Of a stretch of DNA of 64,000 nucleotides, positions 50,301-61,931 are shown in pieces (positions within the stretch are counted from its first letter, which is position 1; each line of letters begins with the position of its first letter). A program made the translations under genes and the position numbers. Source of the stretch: Prinia subflava. Its lineage: Eukaryota > Chordata > Aves > Passeriformes > Cisticolidae. A model generated the notes under the pieces. That model saw only the letters and a program-made list of their open reading frames with translations. It did no database searches and was not told the origin of the DNA. The DNA lies in the NCBI RefSeq assembly GCF_021018805.1, contig NC_086247.1, forward strand, positions 143,770,378 through 143,834,377, read 5' to 3'.

Positions 50301-53300
50301 ATCCATGTCTGCCTTGGCACTGCATGACAGAAATAGAATGTTCAAATTCTCCTTTCTTTCCAAGAAGCTATTAATGTTGAGCATTGTAGCCAGAGAGCCT
50401 CACCTGGTGTTTCACATCCTGCTGGGCTTCCTTCTCTGCTGCTCATTCCTAGTCTCCAGCTCATCTAAAGGAAGACTGTGGAAGAGGCTGAAGCTGAACA
50501 GTGCATCTGAGTGTTGCTCCCCATCATCCTCACTTTGTCCCCAGCAAATCTGCAATAGACTAAACCTGGACAAAATTAATCTATCCAGAGGACTACCAGT
50601 GTAAAAGGATAAAATGTGTCCAGTGAAGAGCTCTCTAGAGCCTTTTGCTAGCCAAAACCCTTTTCTAAATGTACTATTTTCCAATCAATCCACCCATTAT
50701 GCATCTTTCTATGTGTACATAATGGAAATCAGTTAATTATCAGTGAAAATCCAGATTGCCCTTTGGTAACTGAAGTTTCAAATATATCTTGTGGCAGACC
50801 TGAGCCGTGGGTCTGTTGAGAAAGGCTGAACTTGTCCATCCTCTTTGTAATGAATTGTGGTGCAATAGAAATAGCTGATGCAGCTTCCCAGCCTGGAGAA
50901 TACCCTGCTGATGTGCTGTTCATTACTGATTTCTGGGACAGAAATTAAGTTCATTCCATGTTTTCAGATCATCAGGAGGTTGTAGGAAAGAGCTGATCTG
51001 ATAACTTTTAATTTTGGCAGGGCTGCAAAATAACAGTTTAAACTGTTAAAAATTTTCTTTACTAGAAGGTGGTTACTAACCCAGAAAGAGAATCTCATCC
51101 ATCCTTCAATGTCTGTTGCTTCAGGAACCTGTGACTGGAAGAAGGAAGAGGTTTTCTCCAGCAGTTAGCATTTGAGTCAGTTTGATGGGTTGGGATGGCA
51201 GGTGAATTTAGGTATCTGGTGCTAGATGAACCTTGAAATACTTCTTGGTGCTGTGACCTGTGTGAATGTGGTATTTGTGTGTTGACACCCTCTAAGTCAA
51301 TATTCTCTTGGTTTTGGTGATGTGTCACAAGTTGAACTGGATATGTCACAGAAATGCATCTGTCCAGGTTTTTTTAAAATGAGGGATTGCTGAGCTCTTT
51401 CCAAACTATGTGCCTTTCATTTACTCAGTAGTTCATCTTCCCTTGTCGTATTCTAAAGCTTTCAACCCTTGCTCAGGCCCTGCCAGCTTCTGTTAAGAAA
51501 ACAGGAGGAATTTTGCAGTACATGGGTTATTTTCAGTGTTAACCTAGCCCAAACACAAGCCAGGAATTTAACTGGGCACTGAGGACTTCCTCAGAGGTAG
51601 CCAGGAATACTCAATGGCCACAACACGCAGCTTGATGTTCATTCAGGTGGCAAAAGAGGAAGAAGAAAAACTCACAAGGCAGATCTTTTCAGGAAGGAAG
51701 TGACAGAAAGTGGCCCCATGGGCCCAGCAGAGCCATTCTCATCATTCCTCACTGACACCAGGATGGCTCTGCCTCTCCATCAGTTCCCATCCTCCCCAGC
51801 TGCCAAGGCTGGATGTTTATCCACTGCACCCAGGACAGAGAAGGGACTTCCTTTGTGTACCATGAGCATGGCAAAGAGGACTGGACAGCAATTCCAGTGT
51901 TCCCATACCAAACCCTTTCATGCAAACCAAAACTGGGTGCAGGAGAAGAACGGGAGGGGTGAAGGTCTAGTGGAGGTCCTCCAGCAGGCAGCCAGTGTCC
52001 CAGCTGGAGACCTCCTTTTGTTTCTCCCTCTTCCATGGGAGGACCATTGAAAGGGTCCTCCTTGAAGCTGTGCTGGTTCACCTGTGCTCTGCAATATCAC
52101 ACTAGGAATACATGGTTTAACAAGTAAACAGAATTTTAAGCAGATTATACTGACAGTTGGAAAACACAAAAAAAAGCTCAAAGCCTCAAAATAGCTATTT
52201 TCAATTTTCACTGCTTGAATAGAGTTTCAGAAGGATTTAACCTTTGTTCTTTGATCATGGCACAAAAGAATATATACATGCAAACGAGGAGGCTGAGGTA
52301 ATGATTATATGCAAAGATGCTGCTAAGTATATAATTAAAAACTGCCCTGTGAGACACCCCCAAATTTTATATCCTAATTTTATTTTATACTGCCATTTAG
52401 AGGAGGGATGAATTCACCTCTCCCACGCACTCTTTGCACCTGTTTCATATAATGGGCAGATTCAAAATTCATCTTTGTAGGAAGCCTGCTCTATATTATT
52501 CAGATAATATTATTCAGTATTTGTTAACCTAAATTTTGCCCCCATCAAATGCTTCAGTCTAGACTAATTGGCTGCAGTACTTAGCATTTAAATTATCAAG
52601 CAATGGGGTCTGTGAAAATTGATCTCCCAACATTTGATACTAATTCTTTGTTTTCTATTTCTTCACTGAGAAAATTGCAGCAATTGTTCTGCAAAGCTTG
52701 AAGTGAAGGAAATAAGAGTAGACTTACAGCCACATGAACGTCAGGAAGAGATTTTTATTTTAGAACATGGATATTTTATCTGATGGGATGCTGAAATCAG
52801 GAATTCTGTAACCTTGGAATCATAAAATATCACATTGTAATGAACACCATGTAAAATTACACTGCAATGAAGAATGTAAAGGTAATATTGATGAACCAAG
52901 GCAATTCTGCAGTAGACCTTGTAGCTTCTGTCCTATCACTAATGTTTTTGTACTCCTACTTGTAACTTCTATGGGTTTTCTTCCCTAACATGACTTGATG
53001 TCTCTTCACATTTATATGAATGTAAATATATATAATAGGGCCTTGAAAACCAGCAGAGGCATCTGCAGCAGTGCAAAGACTAACAGTAGAGTTTCAGAAA
53101 TAATGAACTCCAGCAGCCATTTTTCTACTGAGAAAGGTGGGAAATTTACATTTGCTGGGATTTTCTTTTTCCTAATTCACACATTGCTGCATTGCTTTGA
53201 AATTACTTTCCCCATAAAACATATTTTTCTTACAGAATGTGACCAACAGTGTCTGAGATACTGCAGAAATCCATGGCTGTCCTTCCCAGGCAGGAGCATT

Positions 53301-53494
53301 TCTCAGAGCTGTCAGCAACAGCACTTGCAGCACGTGTGTTCCTGGCTTCTCCACCTCATACACCCATTTTAAGGAAAGGGAGGTAGGGTTGAGGAGTACC
53401 ACATACACTTATTGATTCTCAGTGTCTAAGATTATGTCTAGATACCAGGGTGCTTCTGTCACCCTTGCTGTAGTTGCAGAGGTTCCAGTGATGA

Positions 53495-53854
53495 ATGCAT
53501 TTAAATAAAATGGGTATTTCCACTGATAACTCAGACAGAGAACAAAACAACCCTGTAGATACAGTATTTAACAGGTACTCTAAGGGCTGCAGTCAGAGCA
53601 GACTTCCAGTGAGATTAGACCTGAGCAATGAGCTTGTATTTGGGAAGGAGATTCCTCCTAAGATTTTGGAAGCTTTATCAGAACAGCAAAGGGGCCAGCC
53701 CATGACCCAGGAGTTGCAGAAGAGGAAGAGAAGCTGTTGCACTGTCTGCAGTTACCTGATATGTGACACCAATTACTGCTCTTCATGTGGAAACACCATC
53801 AAGGAGCCATGCTTCCGCACTAGGAACTGCTGTAAATCCCAGTTTTATTTGTAG
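53495..53854 (+). other. Cysteine-rich open frame of 119 codons, probably not a gene
   Basis: I do not recognise this frame. It starts MHLNKMGIST, which is not a signal peptide. Residues 76-79 are KRKR, a possible proprotein cleavage site, followed by nine cysteines in 33 residues (81, 82, 85, 90, 95, 98, 106, 112, 113). Cysteines 85-90-95-106-112-113 have the spacing C-x4-C-x4-C-x10-C-x5-CC, which fits the beta-defensin range. The glycine normally placed just before the third cysteine is absent and there are three extra cysteines. No clear splice acceptor, promoter or partner exon is visible. Chance is the more likely explanation. Confidence 0.12.
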
Positions 53855-56769
53855 CCCTTTATGGCTGTGGAAATGTTTCCCTTCCTCAGTTCAATACTTG
53901 TAGTGCTCCGTGCCATAAGTTACCTACTTGCATTTCATTAATGTTGCTGGCAGTTCATCTCATTGGAAGGGCTGCAGTCCATCATCATATTCTGCACCTC
54001 AGATTATTCTGCATCTCAGATTCTGGTCACAATGCTCTCAGCTCCTTGCTTTCTGTATTCTCCTCTGGCACAGGATCCTGTGCCTGCAGTGCACTGTTGG
54101 CACTGGGCTGCCCCGTAGTAACAAACGATTTGTCACTGGGTCACTGGAAATACCAGGCTGCCTTCCCGCCTGGCACTGGCTTTCAGGAGCATGGTCTCTG
54201 CAAGGAGCCAGCGCTGTGCTGTCCCTGGAGCTTCTGCAAAAAGAGGGGAGGCAGTGGGGGGATGTGAGGGCCAGCCAGCCCCTGGAGCCAAGGTGGGCAC
54301 CTTGGTGTGGGCCCCCAGGCTCTGCGCGCCCCGTCACGTACACGGCGCGTGGCTCGGGCTCTGCAGGCTCTGCCAGCTGCAGGAGGAGCTGTGCTGGGTG
54401 AATACAGAAAATAGAAGGCAAAGGAGCGTGGGTGGTTCATGCACTGGGTAGCTGTAATTACAGATTTGGATTCCTGGCAGCATTGAATGCACTGGAGGAG
54501 CCAGGGCCAGATGGGCAGAGCCTCCTGGTGCCTACCAGGAGCTGTTTCAATGCATTTTCCTAGTATCAATCACCAATTTGTGCAACTTGGTGTTTTTGTT
54601 GGGTTTTTTTTTTCCTAAATAACAGCAAACAAACAGCAAACTCACGTGCCTCACACAGCATCTCTTCATTGCTGTTAAAACTATGGCACATGAACAGAAA
54701 TTGGAATGACTCTCTGATTTCTCTGCAATGACCACCATGTATTTCTTGGGGGAAGAGGAGGTGTCTTCCTTTATGAACTTCTCAGCTGTCTCCATAGATG
54801 TACTGCTTTTCTGGCCAATGTCAGAGTCTTGCAAATAATAATGTAATTACTGTTGTAATGAAGCTCAGGTAACAGGTGATGGAAAAATGCTATTCTTCAC
54901 AGCCAGAAAGCAAAGTTCAAAGGGACATGATGTGATTGCTTAAGATGGTGCAGGATGTTCATGCAGGAAAAGAGTTTTGCACTAACTTTGATGATAGTAC
55001 CAGCCTCTTCAAAATCAGTTGCAAGAATAAGGCTTAATCCCATTCTCAAGGAAAACTTTGTCATCAGTTTCAGGATGTACTAGAATGACCTCCTTTTAAT
55101 CAGTTTTGCTTTGGGCACAAGCAGTGGAAGGTAAGCCAGGGTCACACAGAGCACCCCTATGTGAATCACCTGCCTGGGAACGTGCTCTGCCCTCTGAGGA
55201 AGGGGAGTTTTCTTGTTCCACCTGCATTCTGGTTTCTGCCACACCACAATGTGTCCCCAAGTGTGGCTGAACTCATGAATTCAATGCAACAGATCCTGTA
55301 CTAATGTATGGAAATACGAAATACGGCTTTAATCACATCTTTTAACTAGAGCAGAAAAAGTCATTTTTAGAGTATGTTATTTGTAGGGTTTATGGAAAAC
55401 AGTTTTGCTTTTTTTTTGTGTCATTACTGAAGACCACTTGTTTTTTTACACATCAGTGACTGTAACAGGATTGACTGATGTTTTGGCAAAATTCTCAATG
55501 AGCCACAAACAAATTAGTCATTTCCTCTTCTTGACTATTTTGTACTGTTGCTCACTGCCATTGAACAGTTACTGTGGATCAGTGGGTAACAGAAAAATCA
55601 AGCACATATGTGAGCACTGCATAGGGGACGGAGGATCTTCATTGATGGAGGCTGTTTCTTTATTTACCTGTCATGTTGGCAACCTTCCTAATGTTGCCTG
55701 GAGTGCAATCCTTGCACCAGATGATCAGCAGCTTCAGTAGGTGGGGGCTGGGCCCTGTGCCTTTTCCTTCTTTGGTTTGCTTCCTGTTCTCCAGTGATGG
55801 TGTGACAATGTCACCTCTCTCTCTTCCCTATCTCCCCTCTCCTTTTAAACAAATCAATAATCATCAAGGGGTGGAGAAAATTTTGAAATTCAGGCTTTGG
55901 CATACACTAGAAGTTAAAAAACAAGGGAGGAGGAACATGAGCATGGTACATATCAATCTCACAACCTGGAGGCTGAAGCCAAGATTATTTATTAATGCTG
56001 ATGGTAGCAGTATTGCAGCTCATAAAGTAACTGATGATTTAGGCAAATTGAAAAAATCAAGTTTCTCAATAAGAGTGTGTAAATCCTCATTCAGCTTTGG
56101 CCTTACTGCCCGTGCTTCTGCTCCTGATGGAGAAGCCAAGATAAATAGAGCTGTGCTGTTATGAGAATGACCCATTTGTGCCCGGAAGAATTGGCAACAG
56201 TGTTATGAATCAGTTTGCATGAAGGAATTACTGTGAACATATAATTAATAGATTTCAAGCCAATTTAGTGTTCAGAAATAGTATATGAACAAATTATTGC
56301 CATTGTTTTCCTTTGCTGCCTGCCACTTGTAATGGTTTTTTGCATGTTTTCATACATGGTTGAAATCCTGAGGATAACTCAAGAATAATTCATTACACTT
56401 TTCCATAGGATGATTAATCATTATTATTCAGAGAGAATGACCCTGGCTATAGGGACATAAACATAAATAGCAAGTTATTTCTCTTTTCTTGATCAGATGA
56501 TTGTTCTGCAACACCTTATGGTCCATGGTTAAATAAACCTTGGCCATCAGCTGAACTGCTTTGCTCAAATATTGGAATACTTTTCAATGCAAACAGATGG
56601 AAAAATCAAGAGAAATTTCTCAATTCTGTAAAAGATTTTACTTCATATTATCTTGAGCAATCAGTATCAAACTCATTATTTTCTGAGTGTTCATAGAGGT
56701 GCCTTCTTTCCTGATGGAGATCTGTAGGTTGAAATGTCATTAATTGATGCAGTGAAGCTGATCACATTA
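53855..56769. other. Non-coding unique sequence; small CpG patch near 54.3 kb
   Basis: A G+C-rich stretch at about 54030-54520 has a short CpG cluster (CTGCGCGCCCCGTCACGTAC from 54321, continuing through ACGGCGCG) and open frames in several overlapping phases on both strands, none recognisable. A 17-bp imperfect tandem (TTCTGCACCTCAGATTA, then TTCTGCATCTCAGATT) lies at 53990-54022. The 163-codon plus-strand frame at 55673-56164 has no recognisable motif and I treat it as chance. Confidence 0.55.
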
Positions 56770-57420
56770 AAACATCAAGACTCCATTTAACCTTCTGTGG
56801 CATTCCTCCTGTAGTCTTGTTTGAGACTGGCACAATATTCTAAAAATATTGTCAAAAATGCCATAGAGAGGGAAATAATAATTTCCATAAGCCTGCTGTC
56901 TACACTTGGTAATACAGCTGTGTGCAGCCATCCCTCCCTGCCACAGGGACATACAGCTGAGTTGTGTTTCCCACTTTGGTTCACCAGAACCCTCAGGTGG
57001 TTTTGGCAAAGCTGCTTCCTTGCCAGTCAGTCCCCACTCCAGATATTTCTATAGGGGTATTCTGTACAGGATGCAGGGCTTGATACTTGTCATTCTGAGC
57101 TTTAGGAGGCTCCTGACAGACCATTCCTCCAGCATACTGACCATCCACTTGGTCCCACCCACAACCCTGCTGAGGGCATTCTCTGTCCCACTGTTCAGGT
57201 GATTCCTGAAGACATCCAGCAGTGTTGGCCCATTGTCAGTCCCTCAGACACTGCTAGTTGGATTTTCCCACTGGCCACCATCCTTTGAGTCAAGGATACA
57301 GTCTGTTTTCCACCCACAATTGCCATTTTTCTAGTTCCTGTCTCACGAGTTCAGCCATGTGACTTAAAAAAAGTCCATGTCTCAGATACAGAACTCTCAG
57401 TCCTCTGCCCTTCTCCTACA
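56770..57420 (-). mobile_element. Ancient CR1 LINE reverse-transcriptase fragment (dead)
   Basis: Read on the minus strand, the segment follows CR1 ORF2 reverse transcriptase as I remember it. Near 57240-57275 QWENPTSSV aligns with the SWRPVTSGV block. At 57169-57228 PTLLDVFRNHLNSGTENALS aligns with PVLFNIFINDLDEG...TLS. RVVGGTKW (57148-57168) stands where the catalytic FADDTKL motif should be, so both aspartates are lost. Downstream, at about 56840-56880, FPLYGIFDNIFRILCQ aligns with the LPLYSALVRPHLEYCVQ block. Nucleotide similarity carries on to about 57420. There are in-frame stops and indels, so it encodes nothing. The ends are approximate, and no 3' tail or target-site duplication is visible. 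The high divergence points to an old copy. Confidence 0.8.
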
Positions 57421-58423
57421 CCAAAACCCCCTCCAAATTGTAAGGAAAAGTTAATGAGAAAGATAACTCTAGAGAAATAGTTCCTTTTGTAGTCCTGTTA
57501 CATGCTGCATGATGATAGATGTTGCCTGGTTGAGAGTCAGGTCTAAGGTCTTCATCGCCTCTGCAGCTCATATATGTGGACACACCTTCCCAGTTTGTTG
57601 TCCCTGTTCTTGGGTGAATTCTGATTTATATATTCTTTAGCAAATAGAGATTATTTTGGCAGTCATTTAATCAGCAGACCTGCTTGGTCACTAATTCCTC
57701 TGAGTTTATGGGTCTCTCCTATTTAATACAAGGACAGGGCTCCTGTTGCCATTGCTCCTACCTTTTTTTTAGCAGCTGTTCTCAAGGCTGAGGCTTAGCA
57801 CTAATCTCCTTTGCCAAAATGAATGGGCAGGACAGTGTTTAAAAGGAGGTGTGGTTGCCTTACACCCAGGGAGAAGAGCTTTGAGACCAACACCTACATC
57901 AGCACATTTAACATTATGTGCTTGGGTGATGATTATGTGACTTTTGTGCAGCATATATGAATTGCAAGTACTGAACAAGAAATTTTGGCCAAAGAGAATT
58001 TAAGAAAAAAAGTAATGCTTTTTTTTGTTGTTTGCTTTAAGTTATCCCTTTACATTTTATTTCTTCTGGTCACCCTGACTCTCTCCCTCCACTTTCTTTC
58101 CATTTTTCTCTCCATTACTTCTGCTATCAGGTTGTACTCCTCGTGTTAGGAGCTGGGAGTGTGCTTTTAAATACAGATTATTCTGTTAATGTCTGGGTGA
58201 AAGGGTTGAGAATGGTATATGAACCATGGAGATAGTCCAAGGGCAGGTATTTACATTTCTTGTTAATGATCTCAAAATCTAATTTAAGATGTTGTGAAAA
58301 CTGATGGAGTCATGTTGGGCTGCAGATCAGGGCTTCCTGAAGACATTCCAGACAGTTCTAGCAAAATGAAAATGCTGTTGCAGTTAATGATATTGAATAG
58401 TTTTTGCTTGCTGTGGTAGCTGG

Positions 58424-58442
58424 GAGCTCTGTAACAGAGCTC
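58424..58442. repeat. Perfect inverted repeat, 8-bp arms, 3-nt loop
   Basis: GAGCTCTG (58424-58431) pairs with CAGAGCTC (58435-58442) across TAA. It is short and could be chance. Confidence 0.85.
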
Positions 58443-61400
58443 AAGTTTATAATAGAGCAAGAAACTCTATGGAATGTTAACAGTCAGAAATAGATACCTC
58501 TGGACACTTGGACATGCCTGCATTTACTTAATTGCATTTCATGCCACAAGCAAGTTACTCCCTGTGTGTTTCATGTAGGGATTTAACTGAAAAGTTCAAG
58601 GAGAGACATCTGATACTTTTTTCCTTTGTTTTCTTTTTTAATATAAAATGTAGCATGTAAAACTTAGGCACGAAATGAAATGTTGAAATAGTGAAAATTC
58701 TTTAAAACATACATCTAGATTGTCAACTTAACAGCAAATAATTTACAGGAAAATTAAAGCTCAATAGGCATGAAGAGCTTTTAGTTTCACGTTTCATTTG
58801 GAAAGTGTTTTGCTTGAAAGAAAAGGAAAGAATGAGGGGGGAAAAAAGTGTACTTTTTAAAGACAACATATTTGAATGTGGAGGAATGTAGACAAATGTA
58901 GATCAGGCTGTAAATTAGACTGATGTGGCTGCCTTTCCCTCTGTCCAGGTAGCTGAGGTGGAGTTTCCCCATAGGAGTAACAAGTGGAACCTCAAGCACA
59001 TGATTTAGAGTGAAAGAAGCTGTGTTTGGGAGGACTAAATAATAGTCATAAAAAATTTTCATTTGTACCTACACATTTAGGCCATCTCTATATGTATTGC
59101 AGGGCACAAGTATGTTAAGCAGCTAAAAAATATATTTCAGACATTGAAGATCTGGGTTTAGACATGCTCCATTTCAATGCAAACAGAATGTGCTCATGAA
59201 GAATCCCATGTGTGCTTTGTCCTTAAATCTAAGCACTGTTCTCCTCGAGTCAAATAAGTACAGTTTCCTTGGAGATCTTCATGTGTCAAACACTGAAGAT
59301 TTAACTTTTTGTTAATCCTTTTCTATTTTAAAGAAAGTATTCTTAGCAAGAATCAACGGAGCTTGCCAAAGGCATGTTATTAAATATTGGGTGGTCCAAG
59401 TGTAGGCTTCTGAGTTAGGGTATCCAAAATTTTTGCTTAAGCAGGCACTTTTTGTACTTATTACATTTGCTTACAGATATTATAAGTTACTAGAAATTAC
59501 ATGTTCCCATTTTATTATGAAAAAAAGGAAAATTTCCATATACTGATTTGTGAGGTTGTGTCTCATTTTCAAAGTTAGGAATCTACAGATATTTGCATAT
59601 ACATAAAAAAGTGAAAATAGGGGGGCAAAAAATTCATATGTATGTATGTAATTTCTAAAACTCATGTCTTTTATGATTAGGAAGTTTTACTCCTTATAAA
59701 ATTGCTACTTGAGGATTCTGAATTCTGTTTATATGCAAGTAAGCTTGAGTCCTCTAATCTATTCATGTGTGAATCTATTCTCCAGGACCACCTTAGTAAT
59801 CCTATGAAAAACCCTTAGTGCTATGCCCCAGTGAAATTGGAGGGATGCTTTAGACGAGTTCTTGATCTAAGATGAAGAGGAACAAGTTGAGTTTGAGGCC
59901 AGGCAGAGGCCAAGATTCTGGCTGTTTGGTTAAAATGTGTTTAGTTTTGCAAAGGAAGCAACCGTGACACGGTGCTGTGTGAAATCCTTCAGTCCAAATC
60001 CAATAATGTTAATCTTATAAGGTACTTCTTTAGTGAAGGTACTCCTCTACTTTCACTGCATTGTTTCTTCTTCTCCCTTGAAAAAACAATTTGCCAGAAA
60101 TGGATTTACTCAGACTGTTGGTAGTGACATGTATATGAAGCGTATGCAACAAGCAAGAAAGATAGGTGAAAATGGAAAGTGGGATTGAAATTAGTTTTTT
60201 CCCAGACCCGACAAGACATGCTGTGTAGACTGAAGGGTTCACAGTCTAAAGTGAGGTGATGAGAAGCAGCAGAGAAGAGGAAGAGGGAGGGCAGTGATGC
60301 AAAATTCATGTTGTGTGTTCATCCACATAGGCATATGTTCACACCTTCATGGGGTGACTCAAGGTGTGGACTCTGAAGAGAAGTTGCAATCAGGATTTGT
60401 TTTTTAAATACTTTCCCTTAAGAACGAGGAACCTGAGTGAGATTTAGAGAGAAGGACATGTGGAAAGTCCAAGGGCCAGAGGCAGTAGAGCTGATGGCAA
60501 AGGCTGGGATGGGTTGTCTCTGTTACAGTCTCCAGGAAAGCTGGAGCTCCCTGCTGGAGGGGCAGCTGGAGGGCTGGGGAATGGGCAGAGCTGGGCTCAG
60601 TCGTGCTGTGCAGGCACCCTTCATGGCAGAGACTGGAGAGCCAAGCAGGCCTGGTGAGCCTTGCACTTTCCTCGTGCTCTGCCCACAGAATTTCTTATCT
60701 TCATCATCCTCCCAACTGGGGATCCCACCTGAAACAGTGAATGAAATATGGGACCTTCTTGTATCGATACTTATGATGTCACATCAGAGGAGAATGTCGG
60801 CAGGAATCAGAGCTGATCTGATTTTGTCATCACACCAGTACTGGGATGCTTGCCTAACTGGACTAGAAATACAGTCACATTCATGTTCTGATATGCTAAA
60901 ACCAGATATACTGTCAATGGACTTGAGGAATCTGTGGTATATTCTTATAACTCCAAAGACAGGAGGTTAGATAATCCATAAATTTAGTCTGAAGGCGGGT
61001 GACCCTGTTGTATTGTGGCTCTGCCCTGGGTAGGGGAGGGAAGAACATGCAGAGATTTCCTTATGCAGAGATCAGGTATCTCCTGATTTTTCCCTCTTTC
61101 TCTGCCATGCTGGACATGTGGATGCTGTGTCCCAAATTAACACGCCTTAGTTTAAATTTTGTGAAACTCATACTAGGACAGGACATGTAATTGATTAAAT
61201 CACCATCTTGGCATAAACTATATCAGTCATTAATGGAAACATAGTTATGTGTAACAGGATTTCTTTTGTTAAGTATTCTGCTTATTTATGTGGTATTGCA
61301 AAGATGATAAAAATTGCTGGAGATTTTCCCTATCCTGCTCTCTTAGTGATCTACCCTGAGATCACCTGTAGCACAGAACTTCTTTCAGTTGTTTTGTTCT

Positions 61401-61919
61401 GTCAGCCAAACAGAATTCAACTTTTAACAGTCTTGGAGTCAGAGTAGCTCCTCTTTCCTATTTCCTGTCTCCTTACCAAGCCATCAGACAGCAGCAGCTC
61501 CAGCATCAATTGTCAGATTTGCAGGAGCAAGTTTATTTTCACGTTTCTTTGAAGCACACTGCTGGAGGAGAGGCGAGGGCAGCCCTGAGGTCAGAGCCAG
61601 CTCTCTGCACACAGGGCTGGATGTTTGTGTAGCTCTTGGCTGTAGAAGGGAGGCTGGTGGCTCCCACCCTAGCAGATCCCTTTGGAAGTGTTCCCTGTGA
61701 GGTTACTTTCCTAGCAGCCACACTGGGAGCTCCTGGCAGGAGGGTGATCTGTGTGTGGCTCAGGGAGGTGTGGTGCTTTGCACGCCCTGCTGTAGGTAAG
61801 CCTCATCTGTAATCACCTCTTAATTATATTGCTTTTGGCTCCTGGCATGTTTTCTTGGAGCTTTTAGCCAGAATTTGATGCTCACTTTCCTATACCCATC
61901 TGATAAAGGGAGACATAGA

Positions 61920-61931
61920 TTTTTTTTTTTT
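61920..61931 (+). repeat. Poly-T run (12 nt)
   Basis: Simple homopolymer after GAGACATAGA, with no element attached that I can recognise. Confidence 0.93.

Larger units (their letters stand above)
45779..53494. other. Non-coding unique sequence; no gene recognised
   Basis: The block contains A14 (46590-46603), A17 (46862-46878) and T13 (47327-47339) runs, a (TG)n at 49899-49912, a 13-bp tandem duplication of AGCAAGCTTCTAA at 45958-45983 and a 22-bp inverted repeat at 46089-46110. G+C-richer stretches at 47930-48310 and 51690-52080 show overlapping open frames on both strands without recognisable products. The sequence at 48890-49080 has the A+T-rich, homeobox-site-like texture of conserved non-coding DNA, but conservation cannot be judged from one sequence. 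Confidence 0.55.

Noticed and set aside
53735..53790. Resemblance of the CCT..CS.....NYC spacing to an insulin A chain
   Set aside because: The first spacing is CC-x2-C instead of CC-x3-C and the second is nine instead of eight residues; no B chain or signal peptide is present.
55673..56164. 163-codon plus-strand open frame
   Set aside because: No recognisable motif, overlaps another plus-strand frame, and its length is within chance expectation.
56767..57009. 80-codon minus-strand open frame
   Set aside because: It is part of the decayed CR1 reverse-transcriptase relic, not a separate gene.
60437..60970. Longest open frame in the window (177 codons, plus strand)
   Set aside because: No recognisable domain, signal peptide or splice context, and a G+C-rich first half that lengthens frames by chance.
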